Below, in pieces: positions 10,070 to 18,321 of a stretch of 64,000 nt of DNA. The stretch covers positions 1 to 64,000 of the forward strand of contig CAVOKZ010000007.1 of assembly GCA_963696625.1 (NCBI GenBank), read 5' to 3'. Numbering within the stretch: position 1 is the first letter of the stretch; each line of letters starts with the position of its first letter. The notes below the pieces were generated by a model. The model saw nothing but the letters and a program-made list of their open reading frames with translations. It did no database searches and was not told the origin of the DNA. The translations under genes were made by a program, and so were the position numbers. Source of the stretch: JAWVFN01 sp963696625. GTDB taxonomy: Bacteria; Actinomycetota; Thermoleophilia; Solirubrobacterales; 70-9.

Positions 10070-11208
10070 CGGTGACGACGGCGTGGTTTCGATCGCCCTT
10101 CGCCCCCTTCAAGCGAGCCACCTCGCTGTTCGTGTACAGACCGGCGAGCTGGGCCCCGCTCGATCCGAGCGCCGCGGCGACCGCCTCGACCTCGCGGCCC
10201 AGCTCGGGGCCGAGCGCGCGGCGCCGTCCGGCGCAGTCGAAGACAAGCGCCGCCTGTGGCTTTACCCCGAGCTCGCTCACGGCCTGCTCGACCGAGCGCG
10301 CGCCGCTGGAGATCAGCTCGTCGAGTCCGAGCCTCGGTGAACTCGATCGCGGCGCCGGCGGGTACGTGGGTCCCGACCAGCAGCTCGCCGGCTTCGTTTC
10401 GCCCGAGAACGTGGCGCAGGCGCCGCTCGCCGTGTAGCTCGGGCTGCGAGATCGGATGGGTTATCGAGATCGCCGCGAACTCCTCGTCCTCGAGCGGGAT
10501 CCCGGCGAAGCCGATCTGCTCGAGGTAGACGTCCTGGGCCGGCCGCCCGTCGATCTCGATCACACGCTGTCCCTCGGAGGCGGTGACGATCGCCGGCGCT
10601 CCGGTGACGCTCGCCGTCTGAGTCTCGGCGATCGTGATCGGGCGCTCGGAGGAGATCGCCACGGCCACGACGCTGTCGCTGGTCGCCCGCCCGCCGTGGA
10701 AGTGCCACCTGCCGGGCCCGCTCGCGGCGCCGCCCGCGAGCGGCACGTTCGGGCCCGCCGCGGCGTAGGCCCCGGCGAGGGTGTCGGCGATGTCGCCGTG
10801 GCTCGAGTCGATGAACATCAGCGCGATGTCCGGTTCGGCGCCGAGCTCGGCGAGGGCCTCGGCCGTCGCCGACTCGCCCGCGGCCCGCAGGTTGTGGTGG
10901 GCGTCGACCGCGACGCCGACGGCGGCCTCGACCGGGCCGAGCGCCATCGCCACACACCCCTCCTCGAGCTGGCCGTCGAGCGTGAGCAGGCCGTGGCCGG
11001 TGAGGCCGGCCGAGGGCGCCGTGCCGGCGGTCTTCGCGATTGCCGTCGCGGCGGCGTCCTGGTCGAGCTCGCCGCTGGCGAACGCGAGAAGCAGCCCCGG
11101 CTTCCTTCCCAGCTGATCTACGGCGGAAGCGCAAGCCCGGGCCACGGAACCGGGGCCGGTGGAGGTTGCGCACGAAGCGACCTGTCGAGTGGTGGGGGAG
11201 GCACTCAT
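10056..11208 (-). CDS. FIST domain sensor protein (one apparent frameshift)
   Basis: FIST N- and C-domain protein, a family of small-ligand sensors found next to signal-transduction genes. From ATG 11208 the frame gives the FIST_N region (LLLAFASGELDQDAA, GLTGHGLL, LMFIDSSHGD, PLAGGAASG) and most of FIST_C up to AIEFTEA. Near 10330 the frame must shift by one base (a missing base in the GAGGCTCGGACTC area) to continue as LGLDELISSGARS... and finish with LAGLYTNSEVARLKG to the TGA at 10056. Without the shift the frame runs into an Arg-rich nonsense tail. The intact coding potential on both sides suggests a sequencing error rather than decay. It is co-directional with and overlaps the GGDEF/HD-GYP gene, its probable partner. 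Confidence 0.8.
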
Positions 11209-11275
11209 CGATTGGCTATTCCTTCCGAGTTAGCTTCGGCCTCAGAGCCAAAGAGCTAAAGGGCAAAGCCGACGA

Positions 11276-12010
11276 GTGTTCGATGCCCGTCCAATGGCAA
11301 TCGTCCAGTCAGGGATAATCAGATCGGTGGTGGGAGAGACCAACCAGCAGCTCCTTGCGCGCGTGCCCCTGTTCAGCGAGCTCTCCGAATCCGAGCTCGA
11401 GCGGATCTCCCAGGTGGCCGTGCCCCGCTCGTTTCCGGGCGGCTCACGGGTGTTCCACGAGGGAGACCCCGGCGACTCGTGCTACATCGTCAAGACCGGC
11501 GTCCTGAGGGTTACGCGCGAGCACTCCGACGGCCGGGCGATCACCCTCGCGAACCTCGAGACCGGCGACATCTTCGGCGAGCTGGCGATGCTCGACGGCT
11601 CCAGCCGTTCGGCGAGCGTCGAAGCGCTCGAGGACGCCGAGCTCCTGGCGCTGCCGGCGAGCGACGTCAAGGGGCTGCTCCGCGACCATCCCGAGACTGC
11701 GGTGAAGCTCGTCGAGGCCCTGACCCGCCGTCTGCGCATGGCGAACGAGCGGATCTCCAGCCAGTCGTTCAGAACCGTCCCCGGCCGCGTCGCCGGCGTC
11801 CTCAACAGCCTGCTGACCGAGGAGACGCCGAGCGAGTCGCGCGACGTCACGATTCGCATGACCCAGTCCGACCTCGCCCAGCTTGCGGGGACCTCGCGGG
11901 AGAGCGTCAGCCGCTTCCTCGCCAATCTGGAGCGCGCCGGAATCGTGCGGTGTGGCCGTGGCCGGGTCACGGTGCTCGAGCCGGACCGGCTCGACTCCTA
12001 CATCTTCTGA
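11276..12010 (+). CDS. Crp/Fnr family transcriptional regulator
   Basis: Cyclic-nucleotide-binding-fold regulator, up to 244 residues. The cNMP-binding beta-roll (LFSELSESELERI ... GDIFGELAMLDGSSRSASVEAL) spans roughly residues 28-140, followed by a long dimer helix and a winged helix-turn-helix with the Crp/Fnr recognition signature LAQLAGTSRESVSRFLANLE near the C-terminus. The beta-roll GELA-x9-RSASV segment resembles cAMP-type phosphate-binding cassettes, but the ligand is not certain. The ATG at 11276 and GTG codons at 11327/11330 are possible starts; an AGGGA 12 bases before the GTG pair favours a shorter protein. It is divergent from the FIST/GGDEF operon across a 67-base gap and may regulate it. 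Confidence 0.88.
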   Translation: MFDARPMAIVQSGIIRSVVGETNQQLLARVPLFSELSESELERISQVAVPRSFPGGSRVFHEGDPGDSCYIVKTGVLRVTREHSDGRAITLANLETGDIFGELAMLDGSSRSASVEALEDAELLALPASDVKGLLRDHPETAVKLVEALTRRLRMANERISSQSFRTVPGRVAGVLNSLLTEETPSESRDVTIRMTQSDLAQLAGTSRESVSRFLANLERAGIVRCGRGRVTVLEPDRLDSYIF

Positions 12011-12045
12011 TCCGCCGGCGTGACTTCGAGGCGCGCCGGGAGGCG

Positions 12046-12660
12046 ATGGTCGAGCGCCAGCTCGCGGCGCGCGGAATCACCGACGAACGCGTGCTCGAGG
12101 CGATGGCCGCGGTCCCGCGCGAGCTGTTCGTTCCGTTGCGCGAGCGGCGCCGCGCCTACGCCGACAGGGCGTTGTCGATCGGCCAGGGCCAGACGATCTC
12201 CCAGCCCTGGATCGTCGCCGCGATCTGCCAGGCGCTCGAGCTGAGCGGGGAGGAGACGGTGCTCGAGGTCGGCACCGGCTCGGGCTACTCGGCCGCGGTC
12301 CTCGCGCGGCTCGCCAGGCGCGTGGTCAGCATCGAGCGCATTCCCGAGCTCGCCGCCGGCGCCGAGCGGGCGCTGACCGAGCTCGGCGCCGCCAACGTCG
12401 AGGTCGTCGTCGGCGACGGCAGCGTCGGGTCGCTGGAGAGAGCGCCGTTCGAGGCGATCGCGGTGCACGCGGCGTCGCCCGCTCCGCCGCAGAGCCTGCT
12501 CGCTCAGCTCGCGGTCGGGGGCCGTCTGGTGATCCCGATCGCCAGCGGCGAGGTCGACATGCTGACCGTGTTCGAGCGCGGCGCCGAGGGTCTCAGCCAC
12601 CGGATCATCGGCCCCTGCCGTTTCGTCCCCCTGATTGGTGACGAGGCTTACGACGCTTAG
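12046..12660 (+). CDS. pcm: Protein-L-isoaspartate O-methyltransferase
   Basis: SAM-dependent methyltransferase that repairs isoaspartyl residues in aged proteins. Conserved features are VPRELFVP, YADRALSIGQGQTISQPWIVA, motif I VLEVGTGSGYSAAVLA, and the acidic strand VVVGDGSVG. The ATG at 12046 follows a GGGAGG and gives 204 residues. The family-typical N-terminus (DFEARREAMVERQL) continues upstream to a CTG at 12007, which overlaps the TGA of the Crp gene as CTGA, so translation may begin there. The 3' end overlaps the convergent calcium-repeat gene by 56 bases. Confidence 0.9.
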   Translation: MVERQLAARGITDERVLEAMAAVPRELFVPLRERRRAYADRALSIGQGQTISQPWIVAAICQALELSGEETVLEVGTGSGYSAAVLARLARRVVSIERIPELAAGAERALTELGAANVEVVVGDGSVGSLERAPFEAIAVHAASPAPPQSLLAQLAVGGRLVIPIASGEVDMLTVFERGAEGLSHRIIGPCRFVPLIGDEAYDA

Positions 12661-14752
12661 CGTGCTTTTTTCGGTGGCGCCTGCCGTGGCAGCGGCGGGG
12701 GGCCGGGTCGACTGAGTCGCGCAGCACCGGCTGCCCGCGGCGCCCGCGGCCGCAGTTGATCACGCGGTCGGCGGCGCCGTCGCGGGCGCGCATCACGTCG
12801 AGGCCGCGCCCGCCGTAGAGCGCGTCGCGGCCGCCGAACCCGGAGACGAGGTCGTCGCCGCCGCGGCCGAAGATCCGGTCGTCGCCCCCCTGGCCGACCA
12901 TGCGGTTCGATGCGGAGTCGCCGATCAGGACGTCGGCGCCCGAGGAGCCCTCGAGGCTCTCGTTGCTCGCCGGGATCCGGGTCGCCACGCAGCCCGGCCG
13001 CCGCGGATCGACCGCGCCGTAGCCGAGGCGGGCGACGACCGCGTAGCCGCGGGGGGAATCGGCGAACGAGGCGTTGTCCTCGCCCTCGCCGCCGTCGAGC
13101 AGATGCCCGTCGCAGACGCTGTCGGTGACGAGCAGGTCATCGCCGGGGCCGCCGTAGGCCTCGTCGGCGCCGGGACCGGCCTCGACCCCGTCGCTGCCGG
13201 CTCCGCCGAAGAGCTTGTCGGCACCGCCCGAGCGTCCGTCGAGCAGGTCGTCGCCGGCGCCGCCGTGGACGACGTCGCTGCCGGCGCCGTCGTCGATGCG
13301 CGTCGCAAGGGCGGCGGGGACGCTGTCGGTGATCTCGATCTCATCGTCGCCGGCGTCGCCGTAGACGAGGATCGAGTCGATCGCCGCCTTCGGGTTGCCG
13401 ACGGCGATCGTGTCGTTGCCGGTCGTCCCCAGCACGACGAGGACGCTGACGCCGTCCGCGTGGGTCTCGAGATTGGCGCAGACGCTCGCGCACGGCGGCG
13501 GCGAGTCGTTGCACGAGGCGAGCCCCGAGGGCGGGGTGCCTTCGCAGGCGTCGGCGCCGCCGGCGCCGTCGATCCGGCTTCCGGGGGCTCCCGTGAACTG
13601 GTCGGCGAAGGGCGAGCCGACTGCGTCTTCGATCCCGAGGAGGCGGTCGTACTCGTCGCCATAGGCCCAGCCCGCCGCGAGGTTGACGGCGACGCCGGGC
13701 AGGCCGGGCGGCCCGTAGCCCCCGGGGGTGGTGGTCACGTAGGAGGCGATGTCGTGGGCGCCCGGGCCGCCGTCGAGGAGGTCGTTGCCCGTGTCGCCGC
13801 GGGTGACGTCGGAATCCCCCGGCCCTCCGTTCAGCTCGTCATGGCCGAGGCCGCCGCGCAGGTAGTCGCGATTGCCGTCGCCGCCCTGAAGCAGGTCGTC
13901 GCCGAGGTCGCCGCTGAGCTGGTCGCCGTCGCCCGGCCCGCCGAAGATGACGTCGTTGTCGCGCTGGCCGCGCAGGTCGTCGGCACCCGGGCCCCCATCG
14001 AGGCGGTCAGGCCCCCGGTCGCCGAGCACCCGGTCGTCGCCGAGCCCGCCGAACACGCGGTCCTCGCCGTCGCCGCCGCCCACGAAATCGTTGCCGTCGC
14101 CGCCGGTGACACGGTCAAAGCCCGTGCCGCCGTCGAGGATGTCTTCGCCCGCGAGGCCGCGGATGCGGTCGGATCCGTCGCCGCCTTCGAGGGTGTCCTT
14201 GCCTTCGCCCCCGGTCACGCGGTCGTCGCCGGTGCGGGCGTCGATGGTGTCATCGCCGCCGCCGCCGCGCAGCCTGTCGCTCTCCCCGCCTCCGTCGATG
14301 CTGTCATCGCCGTCGCCGCCCGAGACGCGGTCCGCCCGGCGCCCGGCCGCGATGTGATCTGGGTCGGGGCCGCCGGAGATCTTGTCGCCGCCGTTTCCGC
14401 CGAGGATCGTGTCGCTGCCGAGGCCGCCCGAGATCCGGTCGTCGGCGGGCCCGCCGAAGAGCCTGTCGCTTCCCGGGCCGCCGAGGATCTTGTCGGCGCC
14501 CCCGGCGCCGCAGATAACGTCGTCGCCGCCCCCGCCGTTCACCTCGCCGCTGTCGGCGACGATGACGTCGGGCCCGGGCGTGCCGCGGACACTGCCGTGG
14601 TGCCCGCCGCCGACGGTCGCGGACAGGCCGGCGCACGACTTCGCCTGGTGGCCGTGGCGCCCGTGGTGCGGCCGCGCCCAGGTTTGGGCGGCGAGCAGCG
14701 CGATCAGCGCCAAGGCCACGGGCCCGGCGACGGGTCTGATCTTGAGCGGCAT
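12605..14752 (-). CDS. Secreted hemolysin-type calcium-binding repeat protein 1
   Basis: A 715-residue protein with a cleavable-looking signal peptide (hydrophobic PVALALIALLAAQTWA) followed by many RTX-like nonapeptides of the form GGxGxDxLxGG (for example GGGGDDVICGAGG, GGPGSDRLFGG), which form calcium-binding parallel beta-rolls outside the cell. The repeats are interrupted near the middle by a Cys-containing segment (CEGTPPSGLASC ... CASVC). It closely parallels the protein encoded directly upstream (14799-16811) in order of blocks, including IASYVTTTP-G-GVAVNLA and SNESLEGSSGADVL. The C-terminus is an Arg/Lys/His-rich tail that may be slightly altered by the A-run near 12665. No type I secretion genes are adjacent. 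Confidence 0.85.
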   Translation of the reverse strand: MPLKIRPVAGPVALALIALLAAQTWARPHHGRHGHQAKSCAGLSATVGGGHHGSVRGTPGPDVIVADSGEVNGGGGDDVICGAGGADKILGGPGSDRLFGGPADDRISGGLGSDTILGGNGGDKISGGPDPDHIAAGRRADRVSGGDGDDSIDGGGESDRLRGGGGDDTIDARTGDDRVTGGEGKDTLEGGDGSDRIRGLAGEDILDGGTGFDRVTGGDGNDFVGGGDGEDRVFGGLGDDRVLGDRGPDRLDGGPGADDLRGQRDNDVIFGGPGDGDQLSGDLGDDLLQGGDGNRDYLRGGLGHDELNGGPGDSDVTRGDTGNDLLDGGPGAHDIASYVTTTPGGYGPPGLPGVAVNLAAGWAYGDEYDRLLGIEDAVGSPFADQFTGAPGSRIDGAGGADACEGTPPSGLASCNDSPPPCASVCANLETHADGVSVLVVLGTTGNDTIAVGNPKAAIDSILVYGDAGDDEIEITDSVPAALATRIDDGAGSDVVHGGAGDDLLDGRSGGADKLFGGAGSDGVEAGPGADEAYGGPGDDLLVTDSVCDGHLLDGGEGEDNASFADSPRGYAVVARLGYGAVDPRRPGCVATRIPASNESLEGSSGADVLIGDSASNRMVGQGGDDRIFGRGGDDLVSGFGGRDALYGGRGLDVMRARDGAADRVINCGRGRRGQPVLRDSVDPAPRRCHGRRHRKKHAKRRKPRHQSGGRNGRGR

Positions 14753-14798
14753 AGGGGGCTCGAACCTACCTTCGCCCCCGCGCCACCAAGTTAACCGC

Positions 14799-16811
14799 TC
14801 AGTGCTTCTTGTGTTTCTTCTTCTTCTTCTTCTTCTTGGCGCCGCAGCCGACGGCGGGCGGGTCGTTCTTGTCCCGGGTCGCGAGCTCGGGGATCTTCGG
14901 CGCGCCGCAGTCGAGCTTTGCGTCCCGCGTGCCGTCCAGCCCGCGCAACTCGTCCTTGCCCGTCTGGCCGAGCAGCGTGTCGTGTCCGTCCCAGCCGTTC
15001 AGCGTGTCGTTTCCGCCGCCGCCCTCGAGCACGTCGTCTCCGCCCTGGCCGAGGAGGCGGTTGTTCGAGCCGTCGCCGGCGAGGTGGTCGTTGCCGGGTG
15101 AGCCCTCGAGGCTCTCGTTGCTCGACGGAAGCTGGGTCCCACCGCACTTTCCGATGCCGGGGTCCACGGCGACGCCGCCGAGCTTGGCGTCCACCCTGAA
15201 GCCGAGGGCCGGCGCGAACGAGGCATTGTCCTCGCCGGGGCCACCGTCGAGGATCGTGCCGTCGCAGGGCGCGGTCGTCTCGACCAGATCGTCGCCGCCC
15301 TGGCCGCGAACGACGTCCCTGCCGTAGCGGGAGGTCAGCCCGTCCTCGCCGTCGCCGCCGAGCAGCGTGTCGTTGCCCGTGTTCCCCGCGTCGATCAGAT
15401 CGTTGCCGGCCCCGCCCTGGAGGTTGTCGCTGCCGTCGCCGCCGTTGATCTTGGCGGGGGACGTCGCCGGGACGCTCGCCGCGATCTCCACCGAATCGTC
15501 GCCGGTCCCGGCGCTGATCACCATCGCGCCCAGATCCGGGGGACCGGCGCAGCTCTGCCCGAGGCCCGCCGGCTTGCACGTGCCGCCGACGTCCAGCACC
15601 GGCAGGCCGCCGTCGCCGATCACGTAGGCGCCGCCGCTGTAAGCGACCTTGATCTCGTTGGCGAGGCCGGAGCCGGTGACGCTGAGATTCGCCGAGCCGT
15701 CGAGGCGCTGGTCGAGGGCGACGCAGGTCATGAGGCAAGGCGCGGTGACGCCGCACGAGATCAGCTGGGCCGCACCGACGCAGGTGTCGCTGCCGGCCCC
15801 GCCGATGATCAGCTCGCCGTCGTTTCCGCCCGAAGGCCCGCCGGCGTCGATCGTGTCGTTGCCGGCGTTACCGTCGAGGCGGTTGGCGTGCGAGTCGCCG
15901 GTGAGCTTGTCGTCATAGGCCGAGCCGATCACGTCCTCGACGCCCTTGAGGTTGTCGGTGCCGTCTCCCTTGGACTGACCGACGGCGAGGTTGACGGTGA
16001 CGCCCTCGGAGCCGCCCCCGAGCGGCGTCGCGGCGACGAACGAGGCGATGTCCTGCGCGCCCGGACCGCCGTCGACGTCGTCTCCGCCGATGTCGCCGCG
16101 TACCGAGTCCTGGTCGCCGGCGCCGCCGCTGACGGTGTCGTTGCCGAGGCCGCCCGCCGCGAGATCGCGGTCGCCCGGGCCGCCGTCGACCGTGTCGTCG
16201 CCGAGCCCGCCGTCGACGTTGTCGCCGGACCCCCCGTCGCCGAAGACCGTGTCGTTGTCACGCTCACCCTCGATCGTGTCCGCACCCTCGCCGCCGTGAA
16301 GCGTGTCGCCGCCGCGCTCGCCGTTGAGATTGTCGCCGCCGGGCCCGCCGTCGAAGCTGTCGGAGCCGTCGCCGCCGAGCAGCGTGTCGTTGCCCTCGCC
16401 GCCGCCCATCGTCTCCGAGCCCGAGTTGCCGAGGATCGTGTCGTCGCCGGCGTCGCCCGAGCCCTTGTCGGAGCCCTTCTGGCCGTCGATGAAGTCGTTG
16501 CCGTCTCCCGCGGATATCTGATCGCCGCCGCCGCCGCCGAAGATCTGGTCGTCCCCTGCGCCCCCGGAGATCCGATCACTGCCCTTGCCGCCGCAGATGA
16601 TGTCGTCGCCGCCGAGGCCGCTGACCTTCTCCCTGCCTCCGCCGGTGTCGATCACGTCGCTGCCCGGGGTCCCCTTCACCTTGCGGTCCTTCTTTTCGAC
16701 CTTGATCGTCGGCTTCTTGCCCCCGCACTTGGCGCTCGCCGGCGCCGCCGCAGCCAGGCATGCGACCAGTGTCAGGCCGAGGAGAATCCCGCGCAGGGAA
16801 TGCGACGTCAC
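14799..16811 (-). CDS. Secreted hemolysin-type calcium-binding repeat protein 2
   Basis: Paralogue of the neighbouring gene, 670 residues, with a signal peptide (LRGILLGLTLVACLAAAAPASA) and long arrays of GGxGxDxxxGG repeats. It shares with its neighbour the middle block IASFVAATP-G-GVTVNLAVG, a paired-Cys segment (CVGAAQLISCGVTAPCLMTC), the block EDNASFAPALGFRV and the SNESLEGSPGNDHLAGD module. It ends in a striking poly-Lys/His tail (K8HKKH). Only 46 bases separate the genes, consistent with tandem duplication. Likely an extracellular or wall-associated calcium-binding protein; the substrate or partner is unknown. Confidence 0.85.
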   Translation of the reverse strand: MTSHSLRGILLGLTLVACLAAAAPASAKCGGKKPTIKVEKKDRKVKGTPGSDVIDTGGGREKVSGLGGDDIICGGKGSDRISGGAGDDQIFGGGGGDQISAGDGNDFIDGQKGSDKGSGDAGDDTILGNSGSETMGGGEGNDTLLGGDGSDSFDGGPGGDNLNGERGGDTLHGGEGADTIEGERDNDTVFGDGGSGDNVDGGLGDDTVDGGPGDRDLAAGGLGNDTVSGGAGDQDSVRGDIGGDDVDGGPGAQDIASFVAATPLGGGSEGVTVNLAVGQSKGDGTDNLKGVEDVIGSAYDDKLTGDSHANRLDGNAGNDTIDAGGPSGGNDGELIIGGAGSDTCVGAAQLISCGVTAPCLMTCVALDQRLDGSANLSVTGSGLANEIKVAYSGGAYVIGDGGLPVLDVGGTCKPAGLGQSCAGPPDLGAMVISAGTGDDSVEIAASVPATSPAKINGGDGSDNLQGGAGNDLIDAGNTGNDTLLGGDGEDGLTSRYGRDVVRGQGGDDLVETTAPCDGTILDGGPGEDNASFAPALGFRVDAKLGGVAVDPGIGKCGGTQLPSSNESLEGSPGNDHLAGDGSNNRLLGQGGDDVLEGGGGNDTLNGWDGHDTLLGQTGKDELRGLDGTRDAKLDCGAPKIPELATRDKNDPPAVGCGAKKKKKKKKHKKH

Positions 16812-16900
16812 CTTCTGGTTGTCGTCCGCCCGGCGGGCGGCTTTAGCGCAGCTCCTACGGGCTGGCTACTTCTTGTGCCTGCGTCACGTAGGCTCGCGCC

Positions 16901-17311
16901 ATCAACAGCCTCTTCGCCCTCAACTTCTACTCGGCGCTGTTCGTCGATCAGCTCAAGCGCGGCCGCAAGACCGCGACGATTCGCCTCGGCGACAAGTCGC
17001 GCAAGTACAAGCGCGGCCAGATCGTCTGGGTCACGATCGGCTTCACCAACAGCCCCCGCGAGAAGATCTTCTCGGCGGTGATCGAGGACGTCGAGGTGAA
17101 GATGTTCAAGGACCTCAGCCCGCGCGACATCGAGCACGACAACCCCGAGTTCCGCCGCATCGAGGAGACGGCGCACTTCCTCGAGCAGATCTACGGGCGG
17201 CCCGTCGCCGAGGAGGACACCGTGACCGTGATCCGCTTCTCGCAGATCATCGAGCGCCCGAGCGCGGCGCCCCAGTTCGGCGGCGGCAACCTGCCGCCCT
17301 CGCAGAACTAG
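16901..17311 (+). CDS. ASCH/PUA-like domain protein
   Basis: Small protein of about 136 residues that looks like an ASCH (PUA-fold) RNA-binding domain: N-terminal FALNFYSALFVDQLKRGRKTATIRLGDKS, then a strand-rich region VWVTIGFTNSPREKIFSAVI and the acidic segment DLSPRDIEHDNPEFRRIEE. The frame opens at 16892 and has no ATG, GTG or TTG before the conserved N-terminus; the best start is the ATC at 16901 (I-N-S-L-F-A-L-N), otherwise only GTG 17075 or ATG 17078, which would discard half the domain. A non-AUG start or a base error is likely. The gene is followed after 14 bases by the SRPBCC gene. Confidence 0.65.
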   Translation: MNSLFALNFYSALFVDQLKRGRKTATIRLGDKSRKYKRGQIVWVTIGFTNSPREKIFSAVIEDVEVKMFKDLSPRDIEHDNPEFRRIEETAHFLEQIYGRPVAEEDTVTVIRFSQIIERPSAAPQFGGGNLPPSQN

Positions 17312-17325
17312 CCGCTGGGCAGGCC

Positions 17326-17799
17326 GTGGCCGAGTACCGCTTCCTCACCACCTGGCTGCTCGAGTCCCCTCGGCAGCCGGTCTGGGACGCGATCTACGAC
17401 TCCGAGCGCTGGCCCGAGTGGTGGAAGGGCGTGCTCGAGGCCGAGAAGCTAGAGCAGGGGGAGGCGGGCGGCGTCGGCCAGTACGGCCGCTACGTCTGGA
17501 AGTCGAAGCTCCCCTACAAGCTCGAGTTCTTCGTGCGCACGACGAAGGTCGAAGAGCCCCACCTGCTCGAGGGCGACGCGAGCGGCGAGCTGACCGGCGT
17601 CGGCCGCTGGCGGCTGTTCGAGGAGGACGGGGTCACCGCCGTCCTCTACGAGTGGAACGTGAGCACCTCGCGGGCCTGGATGAACCTCCTGGCCCCGGTC
17701 GCCCGCCCGGTGTTTGCGGTCAACCACGACCACGTGATGCGCAACGGCGGCGAGGGCCTGGCCAAGCTGCTCGGCTGCGACCTCCTGGCCAGCGACTAG
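17326..17799 (+). CDS. SRPBCC/START-like ligand-binding protein
   Basis: Protein of 157 residues with the polyketide cyclase/START-like fold: an opening strand EYRFLTTWLLESPRQPVWDAIYDSERWPEWWKGV, a middle strand region GRYVWKSKLPYKLEF, and a C-terminal helix ARPVFAVNHDHVMRNGGEGLAKLL. Such proteins bind hydrophobic ligands or act as cyclases/dehydratases, but no catalytic signature allows a specific role. Starts at GTG 17326, 14 bases after the ASCH gene. The stop codon lies within a run of AGCGAC(T/C) heptamers (17791-17818). Confidence 0.7.
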   Translation: MAEYRFLTTWLLESPRQPVWDAIYDSERWPEWWKGVLEAEKLEQGEAGGVGQYGRYVWKSKLPYKLEFFVRTTKVEEPHLLEGDASGELTGVGRWRLFEEDGVTAVLYEWNVSTSRAWMNLLAPVARPVFAVNHDHVMRNGGEGLAKLLGCDLLASD

Positions 17800-17818
17800 C
17801 GACTAGCGACCAGCGACC
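17791..17818. repeat. Four tandem AGCGAC(T/C) heptamers
   Basis: Bases 17791-17818 are two AGCGACT followed by two AGCGACC units; the first unit contains the TAG stop of the SRPBCC gene. A related three-unit array (AGCGACC) occurs at 62247-62267. Confidence 0.8.
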
Positions 17819-17863
17819 CGGCGGCCTCTGCCGGCGCCTCCGTTCCCCTATATTTCACACTCG

Positions 17864-17890
17864 TTGGCACTCACGCACCTAGAGTGCCAA
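17864..17890 (+). promoter_or_regulatory. CIRCE operator for HrcA
   Basis: TTGGCACTC-N9-GAGTGCCAA, a perfect 9-bp inverted repeat with 9-base spacer (17864-17872 and 17882-17890), differing from the consensus TTAGCACTC-N9-GAGTGCTAA only by one compensated pair. It lies 104 bases before groES, so the heat-shock repressor HrcA should control the operon. Confidence 0.93.
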
Positions 17891-17926
17891 GCGAGCCGGT
17901 TCCCCGGCGATCGAGAGAAGGCTTGG

Positions 17927-17954
17927 CCGGGGACAGACTTCAGTCTGTCCCCGG
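17927..17954 (+). repeat. CCGGGGACAGACT palindrome in groES leader
   Basis: Perfect 13-bp inverted repeat (17927-17939 and 17942-17954) with a two-base centre, lying between CIRCE and the groES ribosome-binding site. It would form a strong hairpin in the 5' leader of the groES-groEL mRNA. The sequence type (GGGGACAGACT/AGTCTGTCCCC) resembles dispersed REP-like palindromes rather than a housekeeping regulatory site. Confidence 0.75.
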
Positions 17955-17994
17955 TGCGACTTGAAGAGAAACCGACGCAAGACGGAGGTAACGC

Positions 17995-18285
17995 ATGAAG
18001 TTGAAGCCCCTGGGCGATCGCTTGATCGTCGAGGCATCAGAGGAGGAGCAGACGACCGCCAGCGGAATCGTCCTCCCCGACACCGCCCAAGAGAAGCCGC
18101 AGCGCGGCAAGGTTGTGGCCGTCGGAGACGGCGCCATCGACGAGGACGGCAAGCGCCGTCCGATGGACGTCGAGGCGGGCGACGAGGTGCTGTACAGCAA
18201 GTACGGCGGCACCGAGATCACGGTCGAGGGCGACGAAGTCCTCGTCCTCCGCGAGTCCGACGTGCTGGCCAAGGTCGAGAAGTAG
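17995..18285 (+). CDS. groES: Co-chaperonin GroES
   Basis: 10-kDa chaperonin cap of 96 residues, standard length. Conserved blocks are LKPLGDRLIVEA at the start, TASGIVLPDTAQEKPQRGKVVAVG, the roof-loop region and GDEVLYSKYGGTEI. The ATG at 17995 is preceded by a good GGAGG at 17983-17987. It caps the GroEL ring in ATP-driven protein folding in the cytoplasm. First gene of the CIRCE-controlled operon; groEL follows after 36 bases. Confidence 0.98.
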   Translation: MKLKPLGDRLIVEASEEEQTTASGIVLPDTAQEKPQRGKVVAVGDGAIDEDGKRRPMDVEAGDEVLYSKYGGTEITVEGDEVLVLRESDVLAKVEK

Positions 18286-18321
18286 AACCCCAAGGAATCT
18301 AGGAACTAGGAGAAAAGGAAA

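Noticed and set aside
7544..10075. Long plus-strand open frame (843 codons) opposite the GGDEF/HD-GYP gene
   Set aside because: It is the mirror of a gene with clear domains. Its product is Arg/Gly/Ala/Val-rich without motifs, as expected for antisense frames in GC-rich DNA.
13103..14794. Plus-strand 563-codon open frame opposite the first calcium-repeat gene
   Set aside because: Apparent repetition is the complement of the RTX repeats; no signal peptide or motif. The minus-strand frame has a signal peptide and repeats.
14799..16811. Possible CRISPR-like array in the repeat-rich 12.6-16.8 kb region
   Set aside because: The repetition has a codon period (GGxGxDxLx) within open reading frames, with no constant repeat and unique spacer pattern.
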